A stretch of DNA of 64,000 bases, taken from positions 62,191,812 through 62,255,811 of the forward strand of contig CM035807.1 of the NCBI GenBank assembly GCA_020466095.1, given 5' to 3'. Source of the stretch: Chlorops oryzae. Its lineage: Eukaryota; Arthropoda; Insecta; Diptera; Chloropidae. Below are positions 42,581 through 51,428 of this stretch, piece by piece. Below the pieces are notes generated by a model. That model made no database searches. It had not been told where the DNA came from and saw only the letters and a list, made by a program, of their open reading frames with translations. The position numbers and the translations under genes are program-made. Within the stretch, counting starts at the first letter, position 1; each line of letters starts with the position of its first letter.

Positions 42581-43143
42581 AATATTCCCCTGATTGAACT
42601 GAAATTGAAAAATTTTTGAATAAACATCCAATGAGGCAAGCTTCAACTTGTTCTGGCTAAAAAATCATGCCTTATTTTCATCTCAATGACTTCAGTAGCG
42701 ATAAGTCAACTCCAGCTGTAGCCCAATGTTTACATGTTGAACTATATATGCTCTCCTACCGCACAGTTTCTTACCCCCTCACCTCTTCAATGAGGCTCAA
42801 TGCGAACCTTCTCATATAAACTTCCTAAATTTCCAAAGACCTAAATGTATGTCATCTCATATAAACCAACCAAAATTTTCTAGGACTTAAATGTGCGTCA
42901 TCTCATACAAATCAACCAAAATTTTCTAGGACTTAAATGTGCGTCATATCATACAAATCAACCAAAATTTTCTAGGTCTTCAATGTGCGTCTTTTCATAC
43001 AAATCAACCAAAATTTTCTAGGTCTTCAATGTGCGTCTTTTCATACAAATCAACAAAAATTTTCTACGACTTCAATGTGCACCTTTTTCCGATTTTCCAT
43101 ACAAAAAAAAATGCACACCCAGAACGAACATATCCCCCCTACT
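42581..43143. repeat. right terminal inverted repeat of Polinton B
   Basis: 563 bp ending ...gaacgaacatatcccccctact. It contains six ~48-bp minisatellite units ('aaccaaaattttctagg', 'cttcaatgtgcgtc'). The tip equals that of copy A at 8074. The next bases, gtaaca, belong to Gypsy C. Frames through the minisatellite are not genes. Confidence 0.85.
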
Positions 43144-43415
43144 GTAACATTTTGCCACCCCTCCTTCTTTTATTCTTGTTAACATTATTATGTTGAAACA
43201 ATTCTGTTCCCATACCATACGCCAAAAATCATTTGTTGTGTTTCTTAATGGTCCCTGCATTGCTATGTATTATTTTGCATTTTTAACCGCACTCACTTAG
43301 TTGGCATGAATGTAATTAGAGCCGCTTCCATTGGCGTTTATGAGTTTTACTCTGCTGTGATCGAGGCACGGTACGTTAGCGTATCTGTTTTTCTTGTTTA
43401 TTTCCCCATTAAGTG
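43144..43415 (-). pseudogene. protein tyrosine phosphatase, N-terminal half, in Gypsy C
   Basis: Read on the minus strand: KKNRYANVPCLDHSRVKL, then NYIHAN, two stops, YIAMQGPLRNTTNDFWRMVW, and KEGGVAKCY at the Polinton tip. These are the classical PTP motifs in order, matching the Gypsy D gene (49195-50007) with many substitutions, so the two copies are not a recent duplication. The half with the catalytic Cys is lost beyond the Polinton. It follows the integrase as in Gypsy D. Confidence 0.82.
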
Positions 43416-44300
43416 ATCGTCTTACAACCAAACATTGTTCTTTTTTTAAGCCTTTCTAGACCAATCCTTTAACTGATTCTTCGATTTTCTGTGCCGAAAT
43501 TTTTATGTCTTTTTTTATTGCACATACTTGTTCGTGCTTCTCACGAAATTTTTTTATTAAATTTTTGTGAATAGTCTTTTCTTTACCCTTAATTCTTAAG
43601 CGTATGTTTGTTGACGTCGGATTGGAAATAACTTCATATGGTCCATCTTAAATGGGAGAAAATTAGTTTTTCTATTTTGGTTTTTCAAACCAAACCTTGT
43701 CTCCTACTATAAAGTGTCGTGTTTTTTAATTCTTGTCATAAATTTTTTTTAGCTTTTTCATTAGCAGATTTCTGATTTTCTCTTGGTAGCTCATAAGTTT
43801 GTTGGATTTGGTACTTTAAAATTTTACTAAAGTCATTCGCATTGTATAATAATGCAGGTTTTTGTTTTAGTTTGACGGGAATTTCGAAATCAAAACCGAA
43901 TAAGATTCTTCATGGTGTTTCCTTCGTGGATGAATGAACTGTATTGTTATGCACGTGCATCGCATGATTTAGCCATTCATCCCAGTTAGTTTCGTCTTCG
44001 TTAACCAAATTTCGAAGGTATTCTGCCAATGGGCGATGACTTCTTTCTAATGAGCCATTCGCTTGGGAGTGGTATGGAAACTTCTTTAAAAAGTATGGAT
44101 GTAAAATAAGTACCATTGTCGGTTACCAATACTTTAGGGATGTTGAATTTGGAAATTATTTCGTTGAAAAATGCTCCCGCCACAGATGCCTCAGCATCTG
44201 GAATATCCACGCAGATGAAATACTTAGAAAAGTCGTCTAAAAAGGTTAGGTTGTATTTATTTTCTCTTGACGAGATCGGGAGTGGACCAACTATGTCCAT
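43416..44300 (-). pseudogene. Gypsy C integrase, central and C-terminal part
   Basis: Starts at the Gypsy D insertion with DIVGPLPISSRENKYNL. Continues through DDFSKYF, VTDNGTYFTS (second catalytic Asp) and, after a frameshift, SQANGSLERSHRPLAEYL with the Glu. HNNTVHSSTK and FGFDFEIPVKLK follow. Towards 43416 the frame has many stops. The N-terminal half lies at 55881-56252, on the other side of Gypsy D. Confidence 0.85.
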
Positions 44301-45122
44301 TGTTGTGAGTCGCGATCTCACTTAGACTCACAAACATATTTTTCCCCCTCTTTCTACACGCTCGCAAACTAACTCAAAACAACAAAGTGCGAATGAAGCA
44401 TAAACAAAACGAAAGAAAGCTAAAAGCAAAAGGCAGTGACCTACATTTAGAAATTTCTACTTCAAGGTGATTCCATGCTACTCAAAAGCACTGTCCAGCG
44501 TAAATTGCTGACAAATGCAAACATGCAGTTCGGCCGCTTGCAACAACAACAACACCGGCACGGTATATGCCCGAATGACAAACATCAGCGCTGGCGCAGC
44601 GAATGCACAATTGCAATCCGATCGCTGGCAATAACAACAACAACACACGTCAAGAGTTTTTATGTAAAAGCAACAACAACTACAAAAGAAGAACTAAGAA
44701 CATCGGAATAGCTGTATGTAGTAACAATATGGCATGTTGGTGCAATTGCGGGGGAAGGTCGCGGTTAAGCTTATGCAATATGTTCAGGAAGAATCGACGA
44801 CGATCGCGGATTTTGGGAATAGTCAATATTGCAAGATCAGCAATATTGATCTATATGAACGGAACTTCGACGACTGGAAAGGGACTTCTGCACACGTACT
44901 CATCCACGGGCCACGACGGAGAAGTTAATAGAGTAATCACATTAAATAATAACGGCAAAACTTGTATTTAATTTGAATTAAATAAAAGGATAATTAATTG
45001 AAATCCTTTGTGTTCCTTTTGATTTGGTTAAAGGACCCCATTATATCCTACGGTGTACTTGCCTGACGTGCGTACCTACCCAAGTGCCACGGCGTTAGGT
45101 AATTGCACCGTAGGATATAACA
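44301..45122 (+). repeat. Gypsy D 5' LTR (U3 shared with the 3' LTR, remainder different)
   Basis: 44301 to about 44917 matches 55033-55650 with only about eight differences. From there to the likely end (...gatataaca, 45122) it is not alignable with the 3' LTR. The end is placed by the TG...CA rule and is uncertain. A 15-bp perfect inverted repeat (45042-45056 and 45107-45121) lies in the unmatched part. No primer-binding site follows; gag codons start at once. Confidence 0.7.
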
Positions 45123-45307
45123 CCACCGCTGTCACCAATCAGAACAATTTACAAACGAGAAATAGCGATCGCAATACTAATAACAATCGAAGCGCCCCAA
45201 CAATGAGTAAAACGATTCAATGTTTTAAATGCTCGCAACCGGGTCATATTGCAAGAATTTGTCCGAATAATCAGGGAAACCCCTCGCGGCCCGGTCTCGG
45301 CCATTAG
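45123..45307 (+). pseudogene. Gypsy D gag C-terminal remnant with CCHC knuckle
   Basis: About 60 codons directly after the LTR end: Asn-rich spacer, then CFKCSQPGHIARIC, a CX2CX4HX4C RNA-binding knuckle, and a stop at 45305-45307. The rest of gag is absent, so LTR and gag were joined by a deletion or recombination. Gag lies in the frame +1 to the downstream pol, consistent with -1 frameshifting in Gypsy elements. A Met at 45053 lies in the LTR and is not a natural start. Confidence 0.75.
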
Positions 45308-45351
45308 ACCGGAATGCCAGCAGCAAACAAGAGTCTCTGAGGCCAATTCAA

Positions 45352-46146
45352 ATGAGAAATTCAGAAAAACCAATATATAAAGACGAATTAAATGAGCTAG
45401 ATATAAATAAAATTTTTTTAGATGATGTTGACAAAAATACGATCAGTATAAATTTAAATTGTAATAAATCAGAGAAAAAAAGAATAATGAGTTCAAGAAT
45501 CTTAAGTAAAAAAGAACTCTCATTAAAGAAAAATCAAAAGCAAAAGCGAAGAGTGCATTTTAACGCGAATGTGAGTTTTCATTTTTACGAGAGTTCAATG
45601 CCAATTGTAAATACAGAATCAGAAAAAACGGTTGAAGATAAAAAGAGTAAAAACGAAGATAGAAGTCAATTTCGAAAATTATTTTTATCTTTTGTGTTAC
45701 CTTTTTTAGCAGCCATAAGCGAAAAATTTTCTATTTTGCGCAATCAAACTTGGGAATGGCTAAAAGAACGAAAGAAGCACCCCTGTAGGAACCTGATTCG
45801 AAATAATCCCAAATCCTTTAATACACAATGTTCAGGCTTAGTGTCAGACGACGCGTTTATAGTATTTCCTAATCGACAAGCTATTAACGAGGAGGTAACT
45901 CTGTTAGTGGACACTGGAGCTGACACTAGTTTAATTAAATGGGAAGCGTTAAAAAATGTAAATAACATTTATGAATCGGAAGCCAAGAGTTTAGTGGGAG
46001 CCTTCGGAGGCACCGTTAGGAGTAAAGGAATTATAGACATTGGTCATACAAATAATGAAGAGTTGAATTTTAAGTTTCACGTTTTACCAAAGGGTAGTAA
46101 AATTCCGGGAGACGGACTATTAGGCAGAGATGGGCTCTGGAATTAA
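45352..46146 (+). CDS. Gypsy D pol N-terminus with retropepsin
   Basis: 264 residues. The first ~150 are basic, without recognised domain, and include a hydrophobic stretch (LFLSFVLPFLAAIS) unusual for pol. The aspartic protease has LLVDTGADTSLIKW near 190, a flap-like GAFGGTVRSKG near 215 and GLLGRDGLWN at the end. The stop at 46144-46146 is a nonsense codon: the same frame goes on as SVIDTIDKEIKFF. Gypsy C has the matching LVDTGSDTSLIK. Confidence 0.82.
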   Translation: MRNSEKPIYKDELNELDINKIFLDDVDKNTISINLNCNKSEKKRIMSSRILSKKELSLKKNQKQKRRVHFNANVSFHFYESSMPIVNTESEKTVEDKKSKNEDRSQFRKLFLSFVLPFLAAISEKFSILRNQTWEWLKERKKHPCRNLIRNNPKSFNTQCSGLVSDDAFIVFPNRQAINEEVTLLVDTGADTSLIKWEALKNVNNIYESEAKSLVGAFGGTVRSKGIIDIGHTNNEELNFKFHVLPKGSKIPGDGLLGRDGLWN

Positions 46147-47022
46147 TCAGTAATAGATACCATAGATAAAGAAATTAAATTTTTCAAAAATGGCAAAGAA
46201 ATTGCTTCACTTCCTCTTGTTAGTTCCACGAATAAAAATAGGATTTGCACTATACAACGAGTCAAAATTCAGGCAAGGGAGGCGAGGGTAGTAGAAATAT
46301 GCTTAGCCAACTTTTCAGGAGAAATAGTTGTTCATAAAAAAGAAATTATGCCAAATGTTTTTAAGGGAGGCACAATTACAGAAATTTTAAGAGGAAAAGG
46401 CTATGTGCCTGTGTTAAACGCAAATAACACAGACATTCAAATAGATCCTTTGGAGTTAGAATATGATTGTGGCACAGATTTTGAGAATTTAGGGATTCCA
46501 AACATAAATCAGTTGCAAAACGAATATACGGAAAATAATCGTTTTGAACATTTGATGAACTCAGTAAATTTAGACAAAAATCTGAACAAAGATGAATTGC
46601 ATTCCATAAAAGAAATATTTAGAGATTATACCGATATATTCCTTTTGCAAGGAGATAATCTGTCATACAATACGGTATTAAATCATGAAATTCCTACCGA
46701 ACCGGGAAAAGCCCCAATTAATAGTAGACAATACAGGTTGCCGGAACATCATAAAGCAGAAATAAATACGCAGGTTAACAAAATGTTGACAGACAACATA
46801 ATTAAGCCAAGCAAATCGCCTTGGAATTAGCCCATAATTTTAGTTCCAAAAAGGACAGGAAAAGATGGCGAGAAAAAATGGAGATTAGTAGTTGATTTTC
46901 GAAAATTGAACGAAATTACACTTAAACAAGTTTTCCCTATTTCAAGAATAGATGAAATTCTTGACCAATTGGGATGTAGCCGTTATTTTTCCACTTTGGA
47001 TTTAGCTAGCGGCTATCATTAA
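46147..47022 (+). pseudogene. Gypsy D protease-RT linker and RT N-terminus
   Basis: Same frame as the protease. Contains RGKGYVPVLNANN, SRQYRLPEHH, a TAG at 46828-46830, then ILVPKRTGKDGEKKWRLVVD and the first RT Asp in STLDLASGYH, followed by TAA at 47020-47022 where Gln is expected (Gypsy C has GYYQVL). These two nonsense codons inactivate the enzyme as read. Confidence 0.82.
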
Positions 47023-49223
47023 GTACTGGTCGATGAACAGGATAGACAGAAAACGGCCTTCAGCACGGGCATGGGCCATTTCGAATTCATAAGAATGCCT
47101 TTCGGTCTAACGGGGGCACCAGCCACATTCCAAAGAATTATGATTTTTATTTTGACGGGTCTTCAGGGAATTGATTGCTTTGTGTACCTTGACGACATTG
47201 TTATCTACGCCAGGAATTTAGAAGAACACGATATTCGGTTAAGAAATGTTTTTGACGTCTTAAGGGAAAACAATCTGAAACTTCAAACAGAAAAATGCCA
47301 ATTCCTAAAGAGAGAAGTAGCTTACTTAGGGCACAAATGTTCAGAATCAGGAGTTTTACCTGATCCAGCGAAAGTTGAACCAGTTAGAAATATTAAAATA
47401 CCCAAAAACATCAAAGAATTGCAGTCCTTTCTCGGTTTGATCAACTATTATAGAAAGTTTATACCCGAGGCGGCTCAAATATCCTTGCCATTAACAAAAT
47501 TATTAAGAAAAGATGAGAAATTTATTTGGAATAAGAATTGCCAAGACGCAATGGATAAATTGAAAAATGCAGTTACAAGCCCCCCCATACTACAATATCC
47601 TGATTTCGAAAAGTTATTTATTCTTACAACAGACGCAAGCAACGAAGCGTTAGGTGCGGTATTGTCGCAAGGTGAGCCAGGACAGGATCTGCCAATATAC
47701 TATGCTAGTAGGGCACTTAGTGCAAGCGAGAGACGATATTCCACGATAGAAAAGGAGTTTTTGGCAATCGTGTGGGCAGTTAAAAATTTCAGAACATACC
47801 TTTTAGGCAAACACTTCAAAATTTATACCGACCACAAACCACTGAAAGGAATAGCAAACTTAAAAGAGCAAGACACGAGATTAGGACGTTTTAGATTAAA
47901 ACTTTTAGAATATGACTTCGAAATTCTTTATAAACCTGGGAAGAACAACCTTAACGCGGATGCATTAAGCAGGCTTCCGAGTTCAGACAGACCTATAGGA
48001 GTAGTTACCCGATCAATGTCACAAGACACTCACGACCAATTAGACGAATTACAAAACGTAATTGCGAATGACAATCTAAACGAAGATACAGCAGTGGTGC
48101 TAACTGATCCAATAGAAATACAAAACGTTATGAAAATTTTCCATGACACCCCAATAGGAGGCCACAAAGGTTTTGGAAAAACCTACTGCCGAATCAGAAA
48201 ACAATATAAATCGGAGGGCATGCAACGACAAAATAGAACCTACATTATAGCATGCGAACTTTGCCAGAAAAACAAAAGCTCTCGAGTAGACAAAATGCCT
48301 ATGTCAATAACAGACACACCCCATAGACCTTTCGATAAAGTTTTTATAGACATAGTCGGTCCACTTCCCATTTCGTCCAGGGAAAATAAATACATTCTTA
48401 CATTTTTAGATGACTTTTCAAAATATTTTGTATGTACAGCTATCCCAGATGCAGAAGCATCAACAGTAGCTAGAGCTTTTTTCAATGAAATCATTTCAAA
48501 ATTTAATATTCCAAAAACGCTAATAACAGACAATGGGACCAATTTTACATCAAAACTCTTCAATGAAGTTTGTAAAATTCTTGGAATAAAGAAATCACAA
48601 ACTTCACCCTACCACCCCCAAGCCAATGGTGCTCTCGAAAGGAGTCACCGACCTCTTGCGGAATTTCTCCGAAATTTTGTCAATGAGGATGGCACGAATT
48701 GGGATGAATGGCTGCATCATGCGATGCATGTACATAACAACACAGTACATACATCCACAAAACAAACACCATGCAGAACAATTTTCGGCTTTGATTTCGA
48801 AATTCCCATTAAATTAAAACATAAACCGAGTCCACTGTACAATTCAGACGATTACAGCAAAATATTAAAATTCCAAATCCAAAGAAGCCACGAAATAGTT
48901 AGAAATAATCAAAAGAAAGCAAAAGAGAATTCAAAAAATACTATGATAAGAAAACGAAGATAAGGAATTTTGCAGTGGGCGAGAAAGTTTGGATTAAAAA
49001 TCAGAACAGAATAAATAAATTTTCGGCTATTTGGGAAGGTCCTTATGAAGTCGTGTCCATTCCATCGACAAGTAATGTGCGAATGCGAATAAAAGGAAAA
49101 GAAAAGACGTTTCATAAGGATTTACTCAAACCTTTTGAAGATAAAATTGGCACAATCGAGACACTAAAAGAACAAGAATTAAACACTTTTTTAACAACAA
49201 AAAGTATCAGACGAATTCACTAA
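47023..49223 (+). CDS. Gypsy D reverse transcriptase, RNase H and integrase
   Basis: RT: RMPFGLTGAPATFQRI and the catalytic VYLDDIVIYA. RNase H: TTDASNEALGAVLSQG, IEKEFLAIVW and YTDHKPLKGI. Integrase: HDTPIGGHKGFGKTY..CELCQKN zinc region, then D,D,E in FIDIVGPLPIS, ITDNGTNFTS and NGALERSHRPL. At about 48931-48936 an A-run of six (seven expected) shifts the frame after KENSK. The C-terminus (VGEKVWIKNQNR, WEGPYEVVSI) continues in the other frame to 49223. The next gene, the phosphatase, overlaps the last nine codons in a third frame. Confidence 0.9.
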
Positions 49224-50007
49224 GCTGAACCAAAATATAGAAAATGGCAGAATAGACACATTTGCGAAAAATAAATCAAAAAATCGTTATTCAAATATAC
49301 CCTGTTTTGAACACAGTAGAGTAAAGCTAAGTTCATCCGAACAATCAAATTATATCCATGCGAATTTTGTTGATGGATTTGACAGAAAAAGAGAATACAT
49401 TGCCACTCAGGGCCCATTAATAAATACTGTAAATGACTTTTGGCAAATGGTGTGGTATCAAAATTGTTATAACATAGTTATGCTATCGGAGATACAGGAA
49501 GATGGAACAGAAAAATGTTTTCAATATTGGGGAAAAAATACAGACACGTGCGTTAAGTCCAACAGTTTCATTATAAAGACGTTGAAAATAAATAAAACCG
49601 ACTCTGGTATACAGAGCGAATTATTATTAAAAAATCTGGAAACCAGAGAAGTCAGAAAAATTCTCCACTGGCAATTTTTAAACTGGCCGGACAATGGCAC
49701 TCCGGAGCCAGCACTTTTACTTAAATTCTTGTTGGAAATACAAAATCACCAAAATTCTATAACAACAGAATATAGTTTGTCCAAAATAATAATACACTGC
49801 AGCGCCGGTATTGGCCGAACAGGTACTTTGATAGCAATTGATATTGCCTTAAGGACCCTAAATTCAGGATCCAAATTTAGATTACCCGACACAGTAAGAA
49901 TACTTCGCGAACAACGCGCGGGCATGATAACGTGCATGAAACAATATAAATTTGTGTATGACGTATTGAACTGCTACGTCAAACAACAGTTGAAGAACAA
50001 AATTTAA
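49195..50007 (+). CDS. protein tyrosine phosphatase captured by Gypsy D
   Basis: 271 codons open from 49195. Motifs of a classical PTP domain in order: KNRYSNIPC, NYIHANFVDGF, YIATQGPL, NDFWQMVW, the WPD loop (NWPDNGTPE, Asp codon at 49690), the P-loop HCSAGIGRTG (49795-49824; Cys 49798-49800 and Arg present) and the Q-loop KQYKFVYDVL. Length and residues fit an active enzyme that removes phosphate from tyrosine. No ATG precedes the domain: the first, at 49447, would delete its N-terminal third. So expression probably needs splicing; a 3' splice-site-like tatcag ends at 49210. Related phosphatases occur in baculoviruses and bracoviruses. Gypsy C carries a diverged copy. Confidence 0.9.
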   Translation, partial: QQKVSDEFTKLNQNIENGRIDTFAKNKSKNRYSNIPCFEHSRVKLSSSEQSNYIHANFVDGFDRKREYIATQGPLINTVNDFWQMVWYQNCYNIVMLSEIQEDGTEKCFQYWGKNTDTCVKSNSFIIKTLKINKTDSGIQSELLLKNLETREVRKILHWQFLNWPDNGTPEPALLLKFLLEIQNHQNSITTEYSLSKIIIHCSAGIGRTGTLIAIDIALRTLNSGSKFRLPDTVRILREQRAGMITCMKQYKFVYDVLNCYVKQQLKNKI

Positions 50008-50757
50008 TAGCTAGTAGATTTTAGATTAGGTTAGAAGGACCTTAACAAAAATATTCACCATTACAGTAAAACCGACGACCACAGATACGGTAGAAATTCC
50101 GAGAATACGACACAATGACGCAAAAACCTGCAGAAACAAACCAAACTTAAATTAATCGGCAGATAATTAAAAGATTACCAAACTCACAGGTTGTAGGGTA
50201 ACCGTTCGATGTCTTCGACATCCGCAGAAAAATATCCTAACGGGAAAACTCTTTCGTTGTAAAAAACACAGGAGAGCAGTCAATCAATTGCCGGAGAAAA
50301 AGACAAACTTAAACCCCTGGACAGAAGCTTGACCAAATTCCGGTGAAAACAATATAAATTTCGCACAGAAGTTTTCCTTTCAGTAAAAAATTTGTTTTAA
50401 ATTATTGCACAAATCACATCTGTTCACAAAATGTTTCATTTCAATAAAACTTCTATCATACTGAACACACTGATTCGAAGATGCTAACATAGCAGAAAAA
50501 CATACGAAACGTCTGAGAGACATACGCAATGATAAATTCAAACCAGAGTTACAAGTATGCACATGCATATTATAAAGCGCCACACATAGAATTCGACGAA
50601 CGAAAACGAAAACCAAACAACGAAATTTGCATCTACTCAGCCAGCAAGTCTAAAACTGAAAGGCCTGTTCAAAAAATTCTACGCCAAACCAAAAAGTCAA
50701 AAATAAGAAAGCGTTTTCTAAAATTTTTGTTTTATAAAAATGTTTTTTTTAATTTAT
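50008..50757. other. spacer between the phosphatase and the antisense gene
   Basis: AT-rich. It holds only a Lys/Arg-rich plus-strand ORF at 50529-50795 that runs into the antisense gene and has no recognisable domain. I would not call it a gene. Confidence 0.5.
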
Positions 50758-50758
50758 T
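50753..50758 (-). terminator. AATAAA polyadenylation signal of the antisense gene
   Basis: Minus-strand aataaa begins at the last base of the stop codon of the 183-aa gene (stop 50760-50758). It would end an antisense transcript inside the element without affecting the sense genomic RNA. Confidence 0.55.
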
Positions 50759-51309
50759 TATACATCAGCCCACAACGCTGGGGGGCTGTCGTTAAATTTG
50801 CCATCCGGGGTTAAACCAGCAGATAAATTTTTTGTATTGCGGGGAATATCCCATTGTGAAGACACCTCCCGACTTGTCACAAAATATGACCGAACTCCGG
50901 GAGCAAACAAGTGTAACCGGTCTAAAAGGTCCGATAGCCGGTAGGAATCATGAGTGCGCTCACCCTCATTGTTTCGCACTGCATTAGCCTCTAGTTTTGT
51001 TCGCAATAGTCGTTGCGAAATATGGATCAAATTCTCCTCCCACGGGATGTCGAAATTGTACTCCTCACACCTCTCTGACAACGTAGTAATACGCCGCTGG
51101 TGTCCCCAGTCGCGCATTTTAATACCCTGGGCCTCCTCGTAGCGCAACCGCAAAACCATCTCCAGCACACTTTTCAATATTATGACCATCCTAGGCCATA
51201 CCTCGTCTGTCTGGCAAAATACAGGGAGGGTCCGTTTTAAGCAGACGTCCACCTGATAATTCTCCTCCAAATGATAATCCGCGCAAAACTTTTCTAAATA
51301 AAACTCCAT
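50758..51309 (-). CDS. antisense accessory gene inside Gypsy D, 183 aa, unknown family
   Basis: Uninterrupted minus-strand frame from ATG 51309 (MEFYLEKFCADYHLEENYQ) to TAA. The region is visibly richer in G and C than the flanking element DNA. The protein is charged and probably largely helical, with no signal peptide, membrane segment or catalytic motif that I recognise. Blocks such as PVFCQTDEVWPRMVIILKS and SYRLSDLLDRLHLFAPGVRS look like a folded domain. It has its own TATA-like box 34-45 bp upstream and AATAAA at its stop. A chance ORF is possible, but 183 codons with both signals is unlikely. Probably captured sequence; origin unknown. Confidence 0.6.
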   Translation of the reverse strand: MEFYLEKFCADYHLEENYQVDVCLKRTLPVFCQTDEVWPRMVIILKSVLEMVLRLRYEEAQGIKMRDWGHQRRITTLSERCEEYNFDIPWEENLIHISQRLLRTKLEANAVRNNEGERTHDSYRLSDLLDRLHLFAPGVRSYFVTSREVSSQWDIPRNTKNLSAGLTPDGKFNDSPPALWADV

Positions 51310-51342
51310 GTCGAATAAGTGTTATAAAACGGATTTCAGGAC

Positions 51343-51354
51343 AATTTATATAAA
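51343..51354 (-). promoter_or_regulatory. TATA-like box for the antisense gene
   Basis: Minus-strand tttatataaatt, 34-45 bases before the ATG at 51309. Initiation about 30 bases downstream would leave a leader of only ~10 bases. AT-rich surroundings make chance occurrence possible. Confidence 0.35.
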
Positions 51355-51407
51355 AATTGCAACATAATTAGCAGGGGTTTCCAACATTTCAAACACAGCT
51401 AAAAACA

Positions 51408-51421
51408 AATCAACTTTTCAG
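51408..51421 (+). promoter_or_regulatory. candidate 3' splice site for env
   Basis: The sequence aatcaacttttcag ends in AG at 51420-51421 after a short pyrimidine run, just before the region coding for the env start. Errantivirus env messages are spliced, so an acceptor is expected here. I did not identify the donor. Confidence 0.4.
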
Positions 51422-51428
51422 ATTTTAA

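Larger units (their letters stand above)
8075..43143 (-). mobile_element. Polinton/Maverick copy B, inverted, split by BEL-1, a LINE and BEL-2
   Basis: Without the nested insertions the element is about 13.1 kb. Its genes, in order from the right TIR, are: zinc-finger/PolB, adenain-like protease and PLA2-like protein (plus strand), packaging ATPase, DUF8207-like protein, a 143-residue protein, integrase, minor capsid, major capsid, a conserved 172-aa-type protein and a TIR-proximal protein. The right tip is at 43143, inside the phosphatase gene of Gypsy C, with 'gtaaca' next to it. The matching 6-bp duplication on the left has been lost with the TIR tip. Most genes are broken, so the copy is not autonomous. 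Confidence 0.88.

Noticed and set aside
44475..44971. Overlapping ORFs in the Gypsy D LTR (and 55207-55823)
   Set aside because: They lie in U3, have low-complexity Asn/Arg content and resemble no family. Conservation is explained by LTR identity.
49187..49193. T TTT TTA slippery site as the route to the phosphatase
   Set aside because: Phase is right for -1 slippage in the integrase frame, but the -1 frame stops after 11 codons and the phosphatase is in the +1 frame.
50529..50795. Basic 88-codon plus-strand ORF before the antisense gene
   Set aside because: Lys/Arg-rich because of A-rich DNA, runs into the opposite gene and has no domain or conserved start.
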